Shown here piece after piece: positions 7,061-13,899 of a stretch of 15,023 nucleotides of DNA. The position numbers and the translations under genes were made by a program. The stretch is from JBKECY01 sp047975025 (GTDB lineage: Bacteria > Bacillota > Clostridia > Lachnospirales > Lachnospiraceae): assembly GCA_047975025.1 (NCBI GenBank), contig JBKECY010000063.1, positions 1 through 15,023 of the forward strand. The letters are read 5' to 3'. How positions within the stretch are numbered: the first letter of the stretch is position 1; the number at the start of each line of letters is the position of its first letter. Below the pieces are notes generated by a model that worked only from the letters and a program-made list of their open reading frames with translations, had not been told where the DNA came from and did not search any database.

Positions 7061-8146
7061 CTATTTCTTGGTGATATATCCCTGTGCTTTTAATGTCTCT
7101 GCACAAAGTACAGCTCCACCGGCCGCCCCACGAACCGTATTGTGCGATAAGCCTACAAATTTGAAATCGTACACACTGTCTTCTCTGAGTCTTCCGATTG
7201 ACACACCCATACCGTTTTCATAATTAACATCCAGCTTTACCTGCGGTCTGTTATCTTCTTCCAGATACTGGATGAACTGCTTAGGCGCACTTGGTAATGC
7301 AAGCTCCTGCGGTACTCCCTTGAAATCGCGAAGTGCCTGAATCAACTGCTCTTTCGTAGGTTTCTTTTTGAATTTCACAAAAGCTGCCGCAGTATGTCCG
7401 TCAAGTACAGGAACACGAATGCACTGTGTTGTAATCACTGGGGAAGTAGCACTTTTAATGACACCATCTTCTACTTTGCCCCAGAGGCGCAACGGCTCTT
7501 TCTCGCTTTTTTCTTCTTCTCCACCGATAAAAGGAATGATGTTTTGTTCCATCTCCGGCCACTCTTTGAATGTCTTGCCTGCGCCTGAAATTGCCTGGTA
7601 GGTCGTAGCTACAACTTCATATGGCTCAAATTCCTTCCACGCGGTCAATGCCGGTGCATAGCTTTGAATAGAACAATTCGGTTTTACTGCGATAAAACCG
7701 CGTTTTGTTTGTAAGCGTTTCTTTTGTGCCTCAATGACTTCAAAATGCTCCGCATTTATTTCCGGCACTACCATTGGTACATCCGGTGTCCATCTATGCG
7801 CGCTGTTATTTGACACAACCGGTGTCTCTGTCTTGGCGTAAGCTTCTTCGATTGCCTTGATTTCATCTTTCGTCATATCAACCGCAGAAAATACAAAATC
7901 CACTGTATCCGCTACTGCCTGTACATCCGATACATTCATAACCTGTAAGGACTTTACGGCTTCCGGCATAGGCGTCTGCATTTTCCAACGTCCGCCCACT
8001 GCTTCTTCATATGTCTTTCCGGCACTTCTCTCACTTGCTGCAACAGTTACGACTTCAAACCATGGATGGTTTTCCAATAATGCGATAAAACGCTGTCCTA
8101 CCATTCCTGTTGCACCTAATACCGCTACGTTTAATTTTTGATCCAT
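7061..8146 (-). CDS. asd: Aspartate-semialdehyde dehydrogenase
   Basis: A 361-residue cytosolic enzyme that reduces aspartyl phosphate to aspartate semialdehyde with NADPH, the branch point to lysine, threonine, methionine and diaminopimelate. The N-terminus carries the dinucleotide fold LGATGMVGQRF (10-20). VKPNCSIQ (155-162) holds the catalytic Cys158, and VLDGHTAA (248-255) the acid-base His251. NNSAHRW (113-119) and the overall pattern put it in the archaeal/fungal-like class found in many Clostridia rather than the E. coli class. The ATG at 8146 was chosen because AGAGGAG lies six bases before it. An upstream TTG seven codons earlier would put the ribosome site inside the coding region. 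It follows argH by 105 bases and precedes the FNT gene by 36. Confidence 0.94.
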   Translation of the reverse strand: MDQKLNVAVLGATGMVGQRFIALLENHPWFEVVTVAASERSAGKTYEEAVGGRWKMQTPMPEAVKSLQVMNVSDVQAVADTVDFVFSAVDMTKDEIKAIEEAYAKTETPVVSNNSAHRWTPDVPMVVPEINAEHFEVIEAQKKRLQTKRGFIAVKPNCSIQSYAPALTAWKEFEPYEVVATTYQAISGAGKTFKEWPEMEQNIIPFIGGEEEKSEKEPLRLWGKVEDGVIKSATSPVITTQCIRVPVLDGHTAAAFVKFKKKPTKEQLIQALRDFKGVPQELALPSAPKQFIQYLEEDNRPQVKLDVNYENGMGVSIGRLREDSVYDFKFVGLSHNTVRGAAGGAVLCAETLKAQGYITKK

Positions 8147-8152
8147 ACATAT

Positions 8153-8159
8153 CTCCTCT
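8153..8159 (-). promoter_or_regulatory. Ribosome site fixing the asd start
   Basis: AGAGGAG on the minus strand, six bases before the ATG at 8146. It argues against the TTG seven codons upstream (8165-8167) as the start. Confidence 0.85.
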
Positions 8160-8177
8160 TTGTACAAATTCGTTTTT

Positions 8178-8208
8178 ATGTCCTCTTCACACGGACATTT
8201 GTTCGTCC
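8178..8208 (-). promoter_or_regulatory. asd leader with alternative short stems
   Basis: On the minus strand, ATGTCC (8198-8193) can pair with GGACAT (8183-8178) downstream. Its GTCC half can instead pair with GGAC (8208-8205) upstream. The two stems are mutually exclusive, an arrangement that could affect asd expression, but they are only 4 and 6 bp. This is not a recognisable lysine riboswitch, which would be far longer. Confidence 0.25.
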
Positions 8209-8215
8209 TATAAGA

Positions 8216-8238
8216 TACTACATCATAGAAGTAAAAAA
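8216..8238 (-). promoter_or_regulatory. Possible internal promoter for asd
   Basis: In the argH-asd gap, TTGATT and TAGTAT on the minus strand are 17 bases apart. A competing reading uses TTTACT and TATAGG, also 17 apart. Each hexamer matches consensus at four of six positions. This allows asd to be transcribed apart from argH, but the signal is weak. Confidence 0.3.
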
Positions 8239-8251
8239 ATCAACTATTATT

Positions 8252-9631
8252 TTACTTTTTATACAAATATTCTTCATAGACTGCCAGCACCTGCTGCATG
8301 GCGGCTTTTCCGGGAGCTCCGATCGTAATACGTTTATCCACACAACTCTTCAGGCTGATTTCCTCGTAAATATCTTGTTCAAATACCGGACTTAGCTTTT
8401 TATATTCTTCTAAAGGAAGCTCATCCAATGCAATTTTTTTATCCAGGCATTCCAAGACCAGCTGCCCGACAATTCCATGTGCATCACGAAACGGCACACC
8501 TTTGTTTACCAGATAATCAGCAACATCAGTGGCATTAGTAAAACCATTTTTGGCACTTGAAGCCATCGCTTCTGTGCGAAAGGTCAGTGTGGACATCATA
8601 CCGGTAAACAGTGTAAGACAATCCTGTACCGTTCTTAAAGCATCAAATGTCCCCTCTTTATCCTCCTGCATGTCCTTGTTATATGCCAGCGGCAGACTCT
8701 TCATTGTTGTAAGAAATGCCATCAAAGCTCCATAAACACGCCCTGTTTTGCCGCGTACCAGTTCTGCAATGTCCGGATTCTTCTTCTGCGGCATGATGCT
8801 GCTGCCGGTACTAAATGCATCGTCAATCTCAATAAACCCATATTCATTTGAATTCCAGATAATAATTTCTTCACTGAACCGACTCAAATGCATCATGATC
8901 GTAGCACAAGCACTAAGCAGTTCAATCACATAATCTCTGTCTGACACCGAATCCATACTGTTAAGCGTCGGCCCATCAAAGCCTAGCATATCCGCCGTAG
9001 AATCACGATCCAGCGGATACGTTGTTCCTGCCAGCGCACCTGCCCCCAACGGACATTCATTCATTCTCTGATAAATATCAAAGAGCCGACCTCTGTCTCT
9101 TCTGAACATTTCAAAATAAGCGCCCATATGATGTGCCAGTGTCACAGGCTGTGCTTTTTGCAGGTGCGTAAACCCAGGCATATAGGTATCTATATTTTCT
9201 TTCATGATTTCGTAAAGCACCTGTAACAGCGCCTCCACTTGTCCATCGATGTAAAAGATCTGTTTGCGTACATATAGACGCATGTCTAATGCCACCTGGT
9301 CATTTCTGCTTCTGCCGGTATGAAGCTTCTTCCCAGCATCACCGATGCGGTCAATCAGATTCGCCTCAACGAAGCTGTGAATATCCTCGTACGTATCCGT
9401 AATCTGCAAAACTCCCTTTTGAACATCCTCTTCGATTCCACGTAAACCTTCCAGTATCTTCTCAGCATCTTCTTTTGCAATAATGCCCTGGCGCCCCAGC
9501 ATTTCTGCATGTGCACGACTGCCCTCAATATCTTCTGTCAATAATGTCTGATCGAATGAAATCGATGCGTTAAAATCAAATACTTTCTTATCTGTTGCTT
9601 TTGTAAATCTACCACCCCATAATTGTGCCAT
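8252..9631 (-). CDS. argH: Argininosuccinate lyase
   Basis: A 459-residue enzyme of the fumarase/aspartase superfamily that cleaves argininosuccinate to arginine and fumarate in the cytosol, the last step of arginine synthesis. The family signature GSSIMPQKKNPD (276-287) includes the catalytic serine loop (Ser278). LHTGRSRNDQVALD (103-116) and THLQKAQP (155-162) are the other two conserved regions. The start MAQLWGGRFT is the standard ArgH N-terminus, with AGAGG seven bases upstream. Length is normal. The usual partner argG is not adjacent. It sits 57 bases downstream of queH on the same strand and may be read from the queH promoter. A possible TTGATT/CTAAAT promoter in the gap is too poor to call. 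Confidence 0.95.
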   Translation of the reverse strand: MAQLWGGRFTKATDKKVFDFNASISFDQTLLTEDIEGSRAHAEMLGRQGIIAKEDAEKILEGLRGIEEDVQKGVLQITDTYEDIHSFVEANLIDRIGDAGKKLHTGRSRNDQVALDMRLYVRKQIFYIDGQVEALLQVLYEIMKENIDTYMPGFTHLQKAQPVTLAHHMGAYFEMFRRDRGRLFDIYQRMNECPLGAGALAGTTYPLDRDSTADMLGFDGPTLNSMDSVSDRDYVIELLSACATIMMHLSRFSEEIIIWNSNEYGFIEIDDAFSTGSSIMPQKKNPDIAELVRGKTGRVYGALMAFLTTMKSLPLAYNKDMQEDKEGTFDALRTVQDCLTLFTGMMSTLTFRTEAMASSAKNGFTNATDVADYLVNKGVPFRDAHGIVGQLVLECLDKKIALDELPLEEYKKLSPVFEQDIYEEISLKSCVDKRITIGAPGKAAMQQVLAVYEEYLYKK

Positions 9632-9688
9632 GTTCTTACCTCTTCTGCTTTATTTAGTTACTCTGTGTATTCAAAATCAATTTGACTG

Positions 9689-10318
9689 TTAGCTGCTTTT
9701 CATACAATTTCGCTGCTCATAGGAGTATACACATCCACAATAGTCCTGCCGATACAGCCCATATTCTTTTGACAGCTCAATTGAGCGCTTGTAACCCTCC
9801 TTTTTCTTGAAATCCGAAAATAGATAGGGCACCTCATAGGCCTCCTGCAGCTTTTGCCCAATCTCATTTAGAACGGAAGCGTTCTTCATGGGACTAATAC
9901 TCAATGTGGTCGAAAAATAGTCATATTCCAGCTCTTTCGCAAGTCTGGCGGTCTCCTCGAGCCGCAGCGTATAGCAGCCAACACAACGTTCACTTCCTTC
10001 CGGGAGCATGTGCATCGGAGCCGCCATTTCGTAAAAGCGCTCTTTGTCAAAGTCCCCTTCTATAAAAGTAACCGGGTACGGGAACGTCTTCTCTTCAATA
10101 AACTTCCGCTGTTCAACAACTCTCTTTGTATATTCCGTATCCGGATAAATGTTGGGATTATAGTAATAGACTGTTACCTCAAAATATTTTGTAAGATATT
10201 CCAGAACATAACTGCTGCATGGAGCGCAGCAGCTGTGTAACAACAGCTGGGGCGTTCTCCCACTCTTAAGATTTTGCTCAATTATTGTTTCCAGAATTGC
10301 CTGATAATTGATCTTCAT
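9689..10318 (-). CDS. queH: Epoxyqueuosine reductase QueH
   Basis: A 209-residue enzyme of the former DUF208 family that reduces epoxyqueuosine to queuosine in tRNA, replacing QueG in many bacteria. The cysteine pattern that binds its Fe-S cluster and extra iron is intact: HSCCAPCSSYV (28-38; Cys30, Cys31, Cys34), RCVGCYTLRLEE (111-122; Cys112, Cys115) and DYCGCVYSY (192-200; Cys194, Cys196). NPNIYPDTEYTKR (54-66) and FSTTLSISPMKN (135-146) are further QueH signatures. The ATG at 10318 is chosen because GGAGA lies six bases upstream; the ATG five codons earlier would contain that site. No other queuosine gene is in the window. It is the first gene of the run to argH, asd and the FNT gene. Confidence 0.94.
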   Translation of the reverse strand: MKINYQAILETIIEQNLKSGRTPQLLLHSCCAPCSSYVLEYLTKYFEVTVYYYNPNIYPDTEYTKRVVEQRKFIEEKTFPYPVTFIEGDFDKERFYEMAAPMHMLPEGSERCVGCYTLRLEETARLAKELEYDYFSTTLSISPMKNASVLNEIGQKLQEAYEVPYLFSDFKKKEGYKRSIELSKEYGLYRQDYCGCVYSYEQRNCMKSS

Positions 10319-10324
10319 TTTATA

Positions 10325-10329
10325 TCTCC
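10325..10329 (-). promoter_or_regulatory. Ribosome site fixing the queH start
   Basis: GGAGA on the minus strand six bases before the ATG at 10318. The in-frame ATG at 10333 overlaps this site, so the downstream start is preferred. Confidence 0.8.
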
Positions 10330-10371
10330 ACATGAATAATTCCTGCTTTTTCCATCGCCGGATATCAGAAT

Positions 10372-10380
10372 ATTATAGCA
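10372..10380 (-). promoter_or_regulatory. Extended -10 promoter of queH
   Basis: TGCTATAAT on the minus strand, a perfect extended -10 about 55 bases upstream of the queH start. The region 17 bases further up has no good -35, as is common with extended -10 promoters. It may drive the whole queH-argH-asd-FNT run. Confidence 0.6.
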
Positions 10381-10429
10381 TACCTACTATAAATTTAGTA
10401 CATATTTCTATGATTCTCTCTGCAAATTC

Positions 10430-10458
10430 TTGCATTTATGCATCAATTCGGGTATTCT
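10430..10458 (+). promoter_or_regulatory. Promoter of the homocysteine methyltransferase gene
   Basis: TTGCAT (10430-10435) and TATTCT (10453-10458) are exactly 17 bases apart and lie about 62 bases before the start codon. No S-box, T-box or cobalamin riboswitch elements are visible in the 60-base leader, so methionine control through a leader RNA is unlikely. Confidence 0.55.
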
Positions 10459-10507
10459 ATTTCTAAAACACCACAAAATCCACAGTAGCTGTTGTAAAAT
10501 ACTAGAA

Positions 10508-10513
10508 TGGAGA
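10508..10513 (+). promoter_or_regulatory. Ribosome site fixing the methyltransferase start
   Basis: TGGAGA lies seven bases before the ATG at 10520. It shows that the in-frame ATG 30 codons upstream, which overlaps the promoter and has no ribosome site, is not the start. Confidence 0.75.
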
Positions 10514-10519
10514 TTGGCA

Positions 10520-11392
10520 ATGACAAAAGAGGAATTTAAAAATCTATGTAACAAAACAGTTTTATTGGACGGTGCCACCGGTTCCTATCTCATGGCTGCC
10601 GGAATGCCGAAGGGTACCAGCTCTGAGCTTTGGATCATGGAGCATCCTGAAGTACTTATCCAATTGCAAAAGGATTATGTGGCTGCCGGTTCTCAGATTA
10701 TCTATGCACCAACGTTTGGTGCCAATCGGGTGAACCTTGCTAAGCACAAAAGTGCGGATGATATCATCCGTATTAACGAAACTCTAATCTCATATTCCAA
10801 GGAGGCCGTCGGTCAGAGCGCCTACATAGCCGGTGATATTACAACCAGCGGTGAGATGATGGAACCCTATGGTGATTTTACGTACGAAGACGCCTACGCG
10901 CTTTATAAAGAGCAGATTTCCATACTCGCCGGCGGCGGTGTTGATATGATTGTTGCAGAAACCATGTTCTCAATTGATGAAATACTGGCGGCGCTGGATG
11001 CTGCCAACAGTGTCTGCACATTACCGGTGATGTGTTCGCTTACGGTAGAAGCTGATGGCAGTATTTTCACCGGTGGAAATGTAATTGATGCTTCGCTTGC
11101 GCTGGAGGCGGCCGGTGCAGATGCGGTCGGTATCAATTGTTCCGTCGGTCCTGATCAGCTTGAGGCTGTCGTGCGCAGCATACGTAAAAGTGTTAACATA
11201 CCTGTCATCGCCAAGCCCAATGCCGGCATGCCGCAGATTTCCGCAAGCGGCTTGGCTGTCTACGATATGAATTCTGATGACTTTGCTCTGCATCTAATGA
11301 CTCTTGTCGATGCCGGAGCCACGCTGATTGGCGGCTGCTGCGGGACTACGCCAGAGTATATCCAAAAAATAGCGGCTCAGCTAGGAAGCTGA
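10520..11392 (+). CDS. Homocysteine S-methyltransferase family protein (stand-alone domain)
   Basis: A 290-residue (beta/alpha)8 barrel of the homocysteine S-methyltransferase family, matching the N-terminal module of MetH. The nucleotide pattern DGATGSYL (17-24) opens the domain. The zinc ligands are Cys207 in GINCSVG and the pair Cys273-Cys274 in GGCCGTTPEY (271-280); zinc activates the thiol of homocysteine. The folate, cobalamin-binding and reactivation domains of MetH are absent. It is therefore either one part of a split cobalamin-dependent methionine synthase, with partners elsewhere, or an enzyme using a small methyl donor such as S-methylmethionine. Similarity to the MetH module favours the first, with moderate confidence. 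It is a single-gene unit, convergent with the amidohydrolase gene 31 bases away. Confidence 0.88.
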   Translation: MTKEEFKNLCNKTVLLDGATGSYLMAAGMPKGTSSELWIMEHPEVLIQLQKDYVAAGSQIIYAPTFGANRVNLAKHKSADDIIRINETLISYSKEAVGQSAYIAGDITTSGEMMEPYGDFTYEDAYALYKEQISILAGGGVDMIVAETMFSIDEILAALDAANSVCTLPVMCSLTVEADGSIFTGGNVIDASLALEAAGADAVGINCSVGPDQLEAVVRSIRKSVNIPVIAKPNAGMPQISASGLAVYDMNSDDFALHLMTLVDAGATLIGGCCGTTPEYIQKIAAQLGS

Positions 11393-11423
11393 TTTACAAA
11401 AATTCAATTCAAAAAGCACTTTT

Positions 11424-12761
11424 TTACACACGCGGGGCATTCGTTTGTCCCGTGTTCTTTATTATATGTGCAATGTATTCTTCTTTCGACAATTTAGGAA
11501 CAAAGTCCTCGACGATGGTTTTCGCCTGTACTGCCTGCTCTTTCAACAGGTGATATGCTGTAAGTGCCATCATCTGTGCCGGTACCAGATAGGCTTTTTC
11601 TTCATCTGTGATTGCAAAATCCGCCCCATGCAAGGCCCCCGAAAATCCACCATGCGTAAAGTTCAAAATCGGCATCAGATGCGTCAAATCACCTACATCC
11701 GTACTCGCCGCATTGTGCATGCTCTCCTGCACATATTGTGATGTCGTACCGGAATACTCCCGCAGACAGTTTCCCGCAGCAATAAGCGCTGGGTCAGCCG
11801 CCCGATATAAGACCGGAAGATATCCCTGGAGATTTTCAATCTCTGCTTCTCCTCCAAAGGCATAGGCAGCTCCATGAAAAGCCGCATCAACTTTTTTACC
11901 GGTCTCAACAATTGCCTCCAACGACTTGGCACGCACCTTTTCTTCCAGAATCACTTCTTCCGGAATGCTGTTTAATGCATCTCCACCCTTTCGTATGACA
12001 CTGTGTACTCTGATTTTTTCTTCATCATTAAACCCTTCCCGCATCAGACCGATCATCTGCAGTGCACTTGTCGCAATGCTTAGTGCATTGACACCTTCCC
12101 ATGGTGCGATTGCCGCATGGGCAGTCCGGCCATGTACCGTAACGTTCTTTGGCGTAAATCCATTGCAGGCGACATTTCCAAGCAATAAATCCTCCTGCAC
12201 CGGCAGCATATGGACATGTGTTGTAAGACCTATTGATATAGAATCAAACTCTCCCAACCGCACCAATTCGCTCTTTCCTGAACCAGCGAACACAATTCCG
12301 TCTTCGTCACGAAGCACTTCACGCTTTGCGGCATCAATATACTCCTCTGCAGGTACGGCGAAAAAGCTCAGATTTCCGTCCAGTTGTTCTCTAATCTGCG
12401 CATCCATCAAAGCAATAGCTGCCCCGTATACCGCGGCCATCTGCGCATGATGACCGCAGGCATGCGCTACTTTGGTCGTACTGTCCGCAAAGGGATGTGA
12501 CGGGCACATAATAGCATCCATTTCTCCAATTAATGCAACTGTCGGACCTTTATTTCTGAAGCTGTCTGCCCGCACACCGGTCTTGGCCAAATGCTCACGT
12601 ACAGGAAGTTGTAACTCTTTGAACTTAAGAGCGGCTAGTGCCGCCGTCTTATCCTCCTGAAAACCCGGTTGTGGATTGGCAAAAATTTCTCTGGCGAATG
12701 TAAAGATTCGCTCCTTATTGTCTGAAATGATTTGAATGATTCTCTCTTCTACCGCATCCAT
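11424..12761 (-). CDS. M20-family amidohydrolase/peptidase (M20D, AbgB-like)
   Basis: A 445-residue metal-dependent hydrolase of the M20 family, subgroup of amidohydrolases acting on N-acyl amino acids or p-aminobenzoyl-glutamate. Metal-site regions are VAHACGHHAQ (98-107; Cys102, His104), VPAEEY (136-141; the general-base glutamate pair 139-140), TTHVHM (180-185), and a final histidine in GALHGADF (375-382; His378). HGRTAHAA (210-217) is the lid/dimerisation-domain signature. ASTDVGDLTHLMP (352-364) resembles AbgB. Where many M20D proteins have GHD-x-H, this one has GHH-A-Q, so the second-metal ligand may differ. No signal peptide is seen, so it is cytosolic. Substrate is not predictable. 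It is a single-gene unit divergent from yesL. GGGAG six bases before the ATG supports the start. Confidence 0.88.
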   Translation of the reverse strand: MDAVEERIIQIISDNKERIFTFAREIFANPQPGFQEDKTAALAALKFKELQLPVREHLAKTGVRADSFRNKGPTVALIGEMDAIMCPSHPFADSTTKVAHACGHHAQMAAVYGAAIALMDAQIREQLDGNLSFFAVPAEEYIDAAKREVLRDEDGIVFAGSGKSELVRLGEFDSISIGLTTHVHMLPVQEDLLLGNVACNGFTPKNVTVHGRTAHAAIAPWEGVNALSIATSALQMIGLMREGFNDEEKIRVHSVIRKGGDALNSIPEEVILEEKVRAKSLEAIVETGKKVDAAFHGAAYAFGGEAEIENLQGYLPVLYRAADPALIAAGNCLREYSGTTSQYVQESMHNAASTDVGDLTHLMPILNFTHGGFSGALHGADFAITDEEKAYLVPAQMMALTAYHLLKEQAVQAKTIVEDFVPKLSKEEYIAHIIKNTGQTNAPRV

Positions 12762-12808
12762 AATTTCTCCCGGCGCATCGCCCTGTCAGTCGTGATTTTC
12801 TATGTAGT

Positions 12809-12817
12809 ATCATAGCA
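12809..12817 (-). promoter_or_regulatory. Extended -10 promoter of the amidohydrolase gene
   Basis: TGCTATGAT on the minus strand, about 50 bases before the amidohydrolase ATG. The -35 region is poor. A small GGCG-ATG-CGCC hairpin lies between it and the ribosome site and may be coincidence. Confidence 0.45.
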
Positions 12818-12878
12818 CAGATTTAGCCTGAGAGTGAAATAAAAAATACGGGCAGACTATGAAAGCTTTCTAAACTCA

Positions 12879-12907
12879 TTGTATTTCTTGCTCATTACGT
12901 GTATATT
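12879..12907 (+). promoter_or_regulatory. Promoter of the YesL-family gene
   Basis: TTGTAT (12879-12884) and TATATT (12902-12907) are exactly 17 bases apart, 38 bases before the start codon. Confidence 0.6.
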
Positions 12908-12930
12908 ATAGATAAGATAATTTAGCAAAC

Positions 12931-12937
12931 AAAGGAG
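12931..12937 (+). promoter_or_regulatory. Ribosome site fixing the yesL start
   Basis: AAAGGAG, eight bases before the ATG at 12946. An in-frame GTG three codons upstream overlaps it and is rejected as the start. Confidence 0.85.
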
Positions 12938-12945
12938 TGTATTAC

Positions 12946-13593
12946 ATGAAAAATCTGTTTGATTTAGACAGCCCATTGATGCGGTTTTTAAGCAGAATCG
13001 CTGATTTGATTTTACTTAACCTGATCTACCTGATCTGCTGCATCCCTATCGTTACAATCGGTGCAGCCTCAACGGCCCTATATTCTGTCACCTTAAAGAT
13101 GGTAAAGGATGAAGACTCTTACATTTTTAGATCTTTTTTTACAGCGTTTAAGGAAAACTTTAAAGCAGCCACACTGCCCTGGCTATTAATGCTGGTGTTT
13201 GGAGCTGCGTTAGTCTTTGATTTTATGCTGACTCGGTCTGTTTCGGGTACTTTAATTTACATAGTACAGATTTTCCTTGGCATTATCACCTTTTTATTTA
13301 TCAGTATGTCCATCTATCTGTTTCCTTATATTGCCCGCTTTGAAAATACAATGTTCAACAACCTAAAAAATGCATTGCTTATGAGCATTATCCATCTACC
13401 TTATACCATACTGCTCATTGTTCTGGCGGCACTTCCTGTTGTTGTTTTAATGATTAATATTTCCATTGGGCTTTTTATCTGGATTTTCTTAGGGCTTTCA
13501 CTCGTTTCATTTGTCAGTTCCTTTCTGTTTCGAAAGATTTTCAAGAAATATGAAGGCGAAGATCCTGTAGAGGATACTGCTGGTGCAAAATAA
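12946..13593 (+). CDS. yesL: YesL-family (DUF624) membrane protein
   Basis: A 215-residue integral membrane protein of the YesL family. The typical N-terminus is present: a short cytosolic stretch (NLFDLDSPLMRFLSRIADL, 3-21) running into the first helix, then CCIPIVTIGAASTALY (31-46), the family's most conserved motif. About five membrane helices are predicted (21-43, 76-96, 104-128, 151-172, 174-196), with a basic and acidic C-terminal tail. In Bacillus and Clostridia yesL usually sits with carbohydrate ABC transporter and two-component genes for plant-polysaccharide or glycan use. Here it stands alone between its own promoter and terminator. Its molecular role is not established. The family call is firm. 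Confidence 0.88.
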   Translation: MKNLFDLDSPLMRFLSRIADLILLNLIYLICCIPIVTIGAASTALYSVTLKMVKDEDSYIFRSFFTAFKENFKAATLPWLLMLVFGAALVFDFMLTRSVSGTLIYIVQIFLGIITFLFISMSIYLFPYIARFENTMFNNLKNALLMSIIHLPYTILLIVLAALPVVVLMINISIGLFIWIFLGLSLVSFVSSFLFRKIFKKYEGEDPVEDTAGAK

Positions 13594-13595
13594 GA

Positions 13596-13625
13596 GGGAG
13601 AGATACGTTTTCTCTCCTGTTTTTC
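13596..13625 (+). terminator. Terminator of yesL
   Basis: GGAGAGA (13597-13603) and TCTCTCC (13611-13617) form a 7-bp stem with loop TACGTTT, followed by a T run (13620-13624). It begins three bases after the stop codon. Confidence 0.8.
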
Positions 13626-13654
13626 TTGCTTTTTAATGTAGTTGGCGTTATAAT
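13626..13654 (+). promoter_or_regulatory. Promoter of the tRNA-Gly gene
   Basis: TTGCTT (13626-13631) and a perfect TATAAT (13649-13654) are 17 bases apart, and the tRNA begins 13 bases after the -10. The -35 directly abuts the T run of the yesL terminator. Confidence 0.75.
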
Positions 13655-13666
13655 AAATAAGCTTTT

Positions 13667-13737
13667 GCAGATATGGTTCATCGGTAGAACGCTAGCTTCC
13701 CAAGCTGGAAAGGAGGGTTCGACTCCCTTTATCTGCT
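13667..13737 (+). tRNA. tRNA-Gly (anticodon CCC)
   Basis: The 71-base cloverleaf folds completely. The 7-bp acceptor stem is GCAGATA/TATCTGC, the D stem GTTC/GAAC with loop ATCGGTA, and the anticodon stem CTAGC/GCTGG with loop TTCCCAA, giving anticodon CCC (13699-13701). The T stem is GAGGG/CCCTT with loop TTCGACT. The discriminator is T, and no CCA is encoded, so the end must be added after transcription. It reads GGG glycine codons. It is a single-gene unit with its own promoter and terminator. Confidence 0.95.
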
Positions 13738-13745
13738 ATATATTG

Positions 13746-13787
13746 AAACCCCTGTATGTTCAACTTTGTTGGATTTACAGGGGTTTT
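13746..13787 (+). terminator. Terminator of the tRNA-Gly gene
   Basis: AAACCCCTGTA (13746-13756) pairs fully with TACAGGGGTTT (13776-13786). Inside it TTCAAC (13759-13764) pairs with GTTGGA (13768-13773). A short T run ends it at 13784-13787. Read from the minus strand it is also a strong hairpin and may stop transcripts from the broken dehydrogenase. Confidence 0.8.
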
Positions 13788-13899
13788 CATGGGCAGTTAT
13801 ATGAGTTTCTTCATTTATTTAAAACAGCAATTATATGACGCCTCTCCATAAAGGTAAGTATATTTATTTGTTTTTTCGTGTATTTATATTTTCCATTGC

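Noticed and set aside
8237..8262. AT-rich inverted repeat AAGTAAAA/TTTTACTT after argH
   Set aside because: No T run follows on the argH strand and the stem is all A-T apart from two G-C pairs. It is likely chance.
10430..10519. 30-residue upstream extension of the homocysteine methyltransferase
   Set aside because: It overlaps the promoter, has no ribosome site, and adds nothing conserved; the ATG at 10520 has a good site.
10334..10519. preQ1, S-box, T-box or cobalamin riboswitch between queH and the methyltransferase
   Set aside because: I searched for conserved cores on both strands. The queH leader is too short and the methyltransferase leader only about 60 bases, with no matching elements.
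11400..11456. Possible shared terminator between the methyltransferase and amidohydrolase genes
   Set aside because: The better hairpin (ACACG-GGG with CCC-GTGT) is inside the amidohydrolase coding end and has a bulge. The AAAAAGCACTTTTT element has almost no loop. Neither is a clean terminator.
11926..12450. 174-codon plus-strand frame
   Set aside because: It is antisense to the conserved metal-site region of the amidohydrolase and is serine/proline-rich as expected of a shadow frame.
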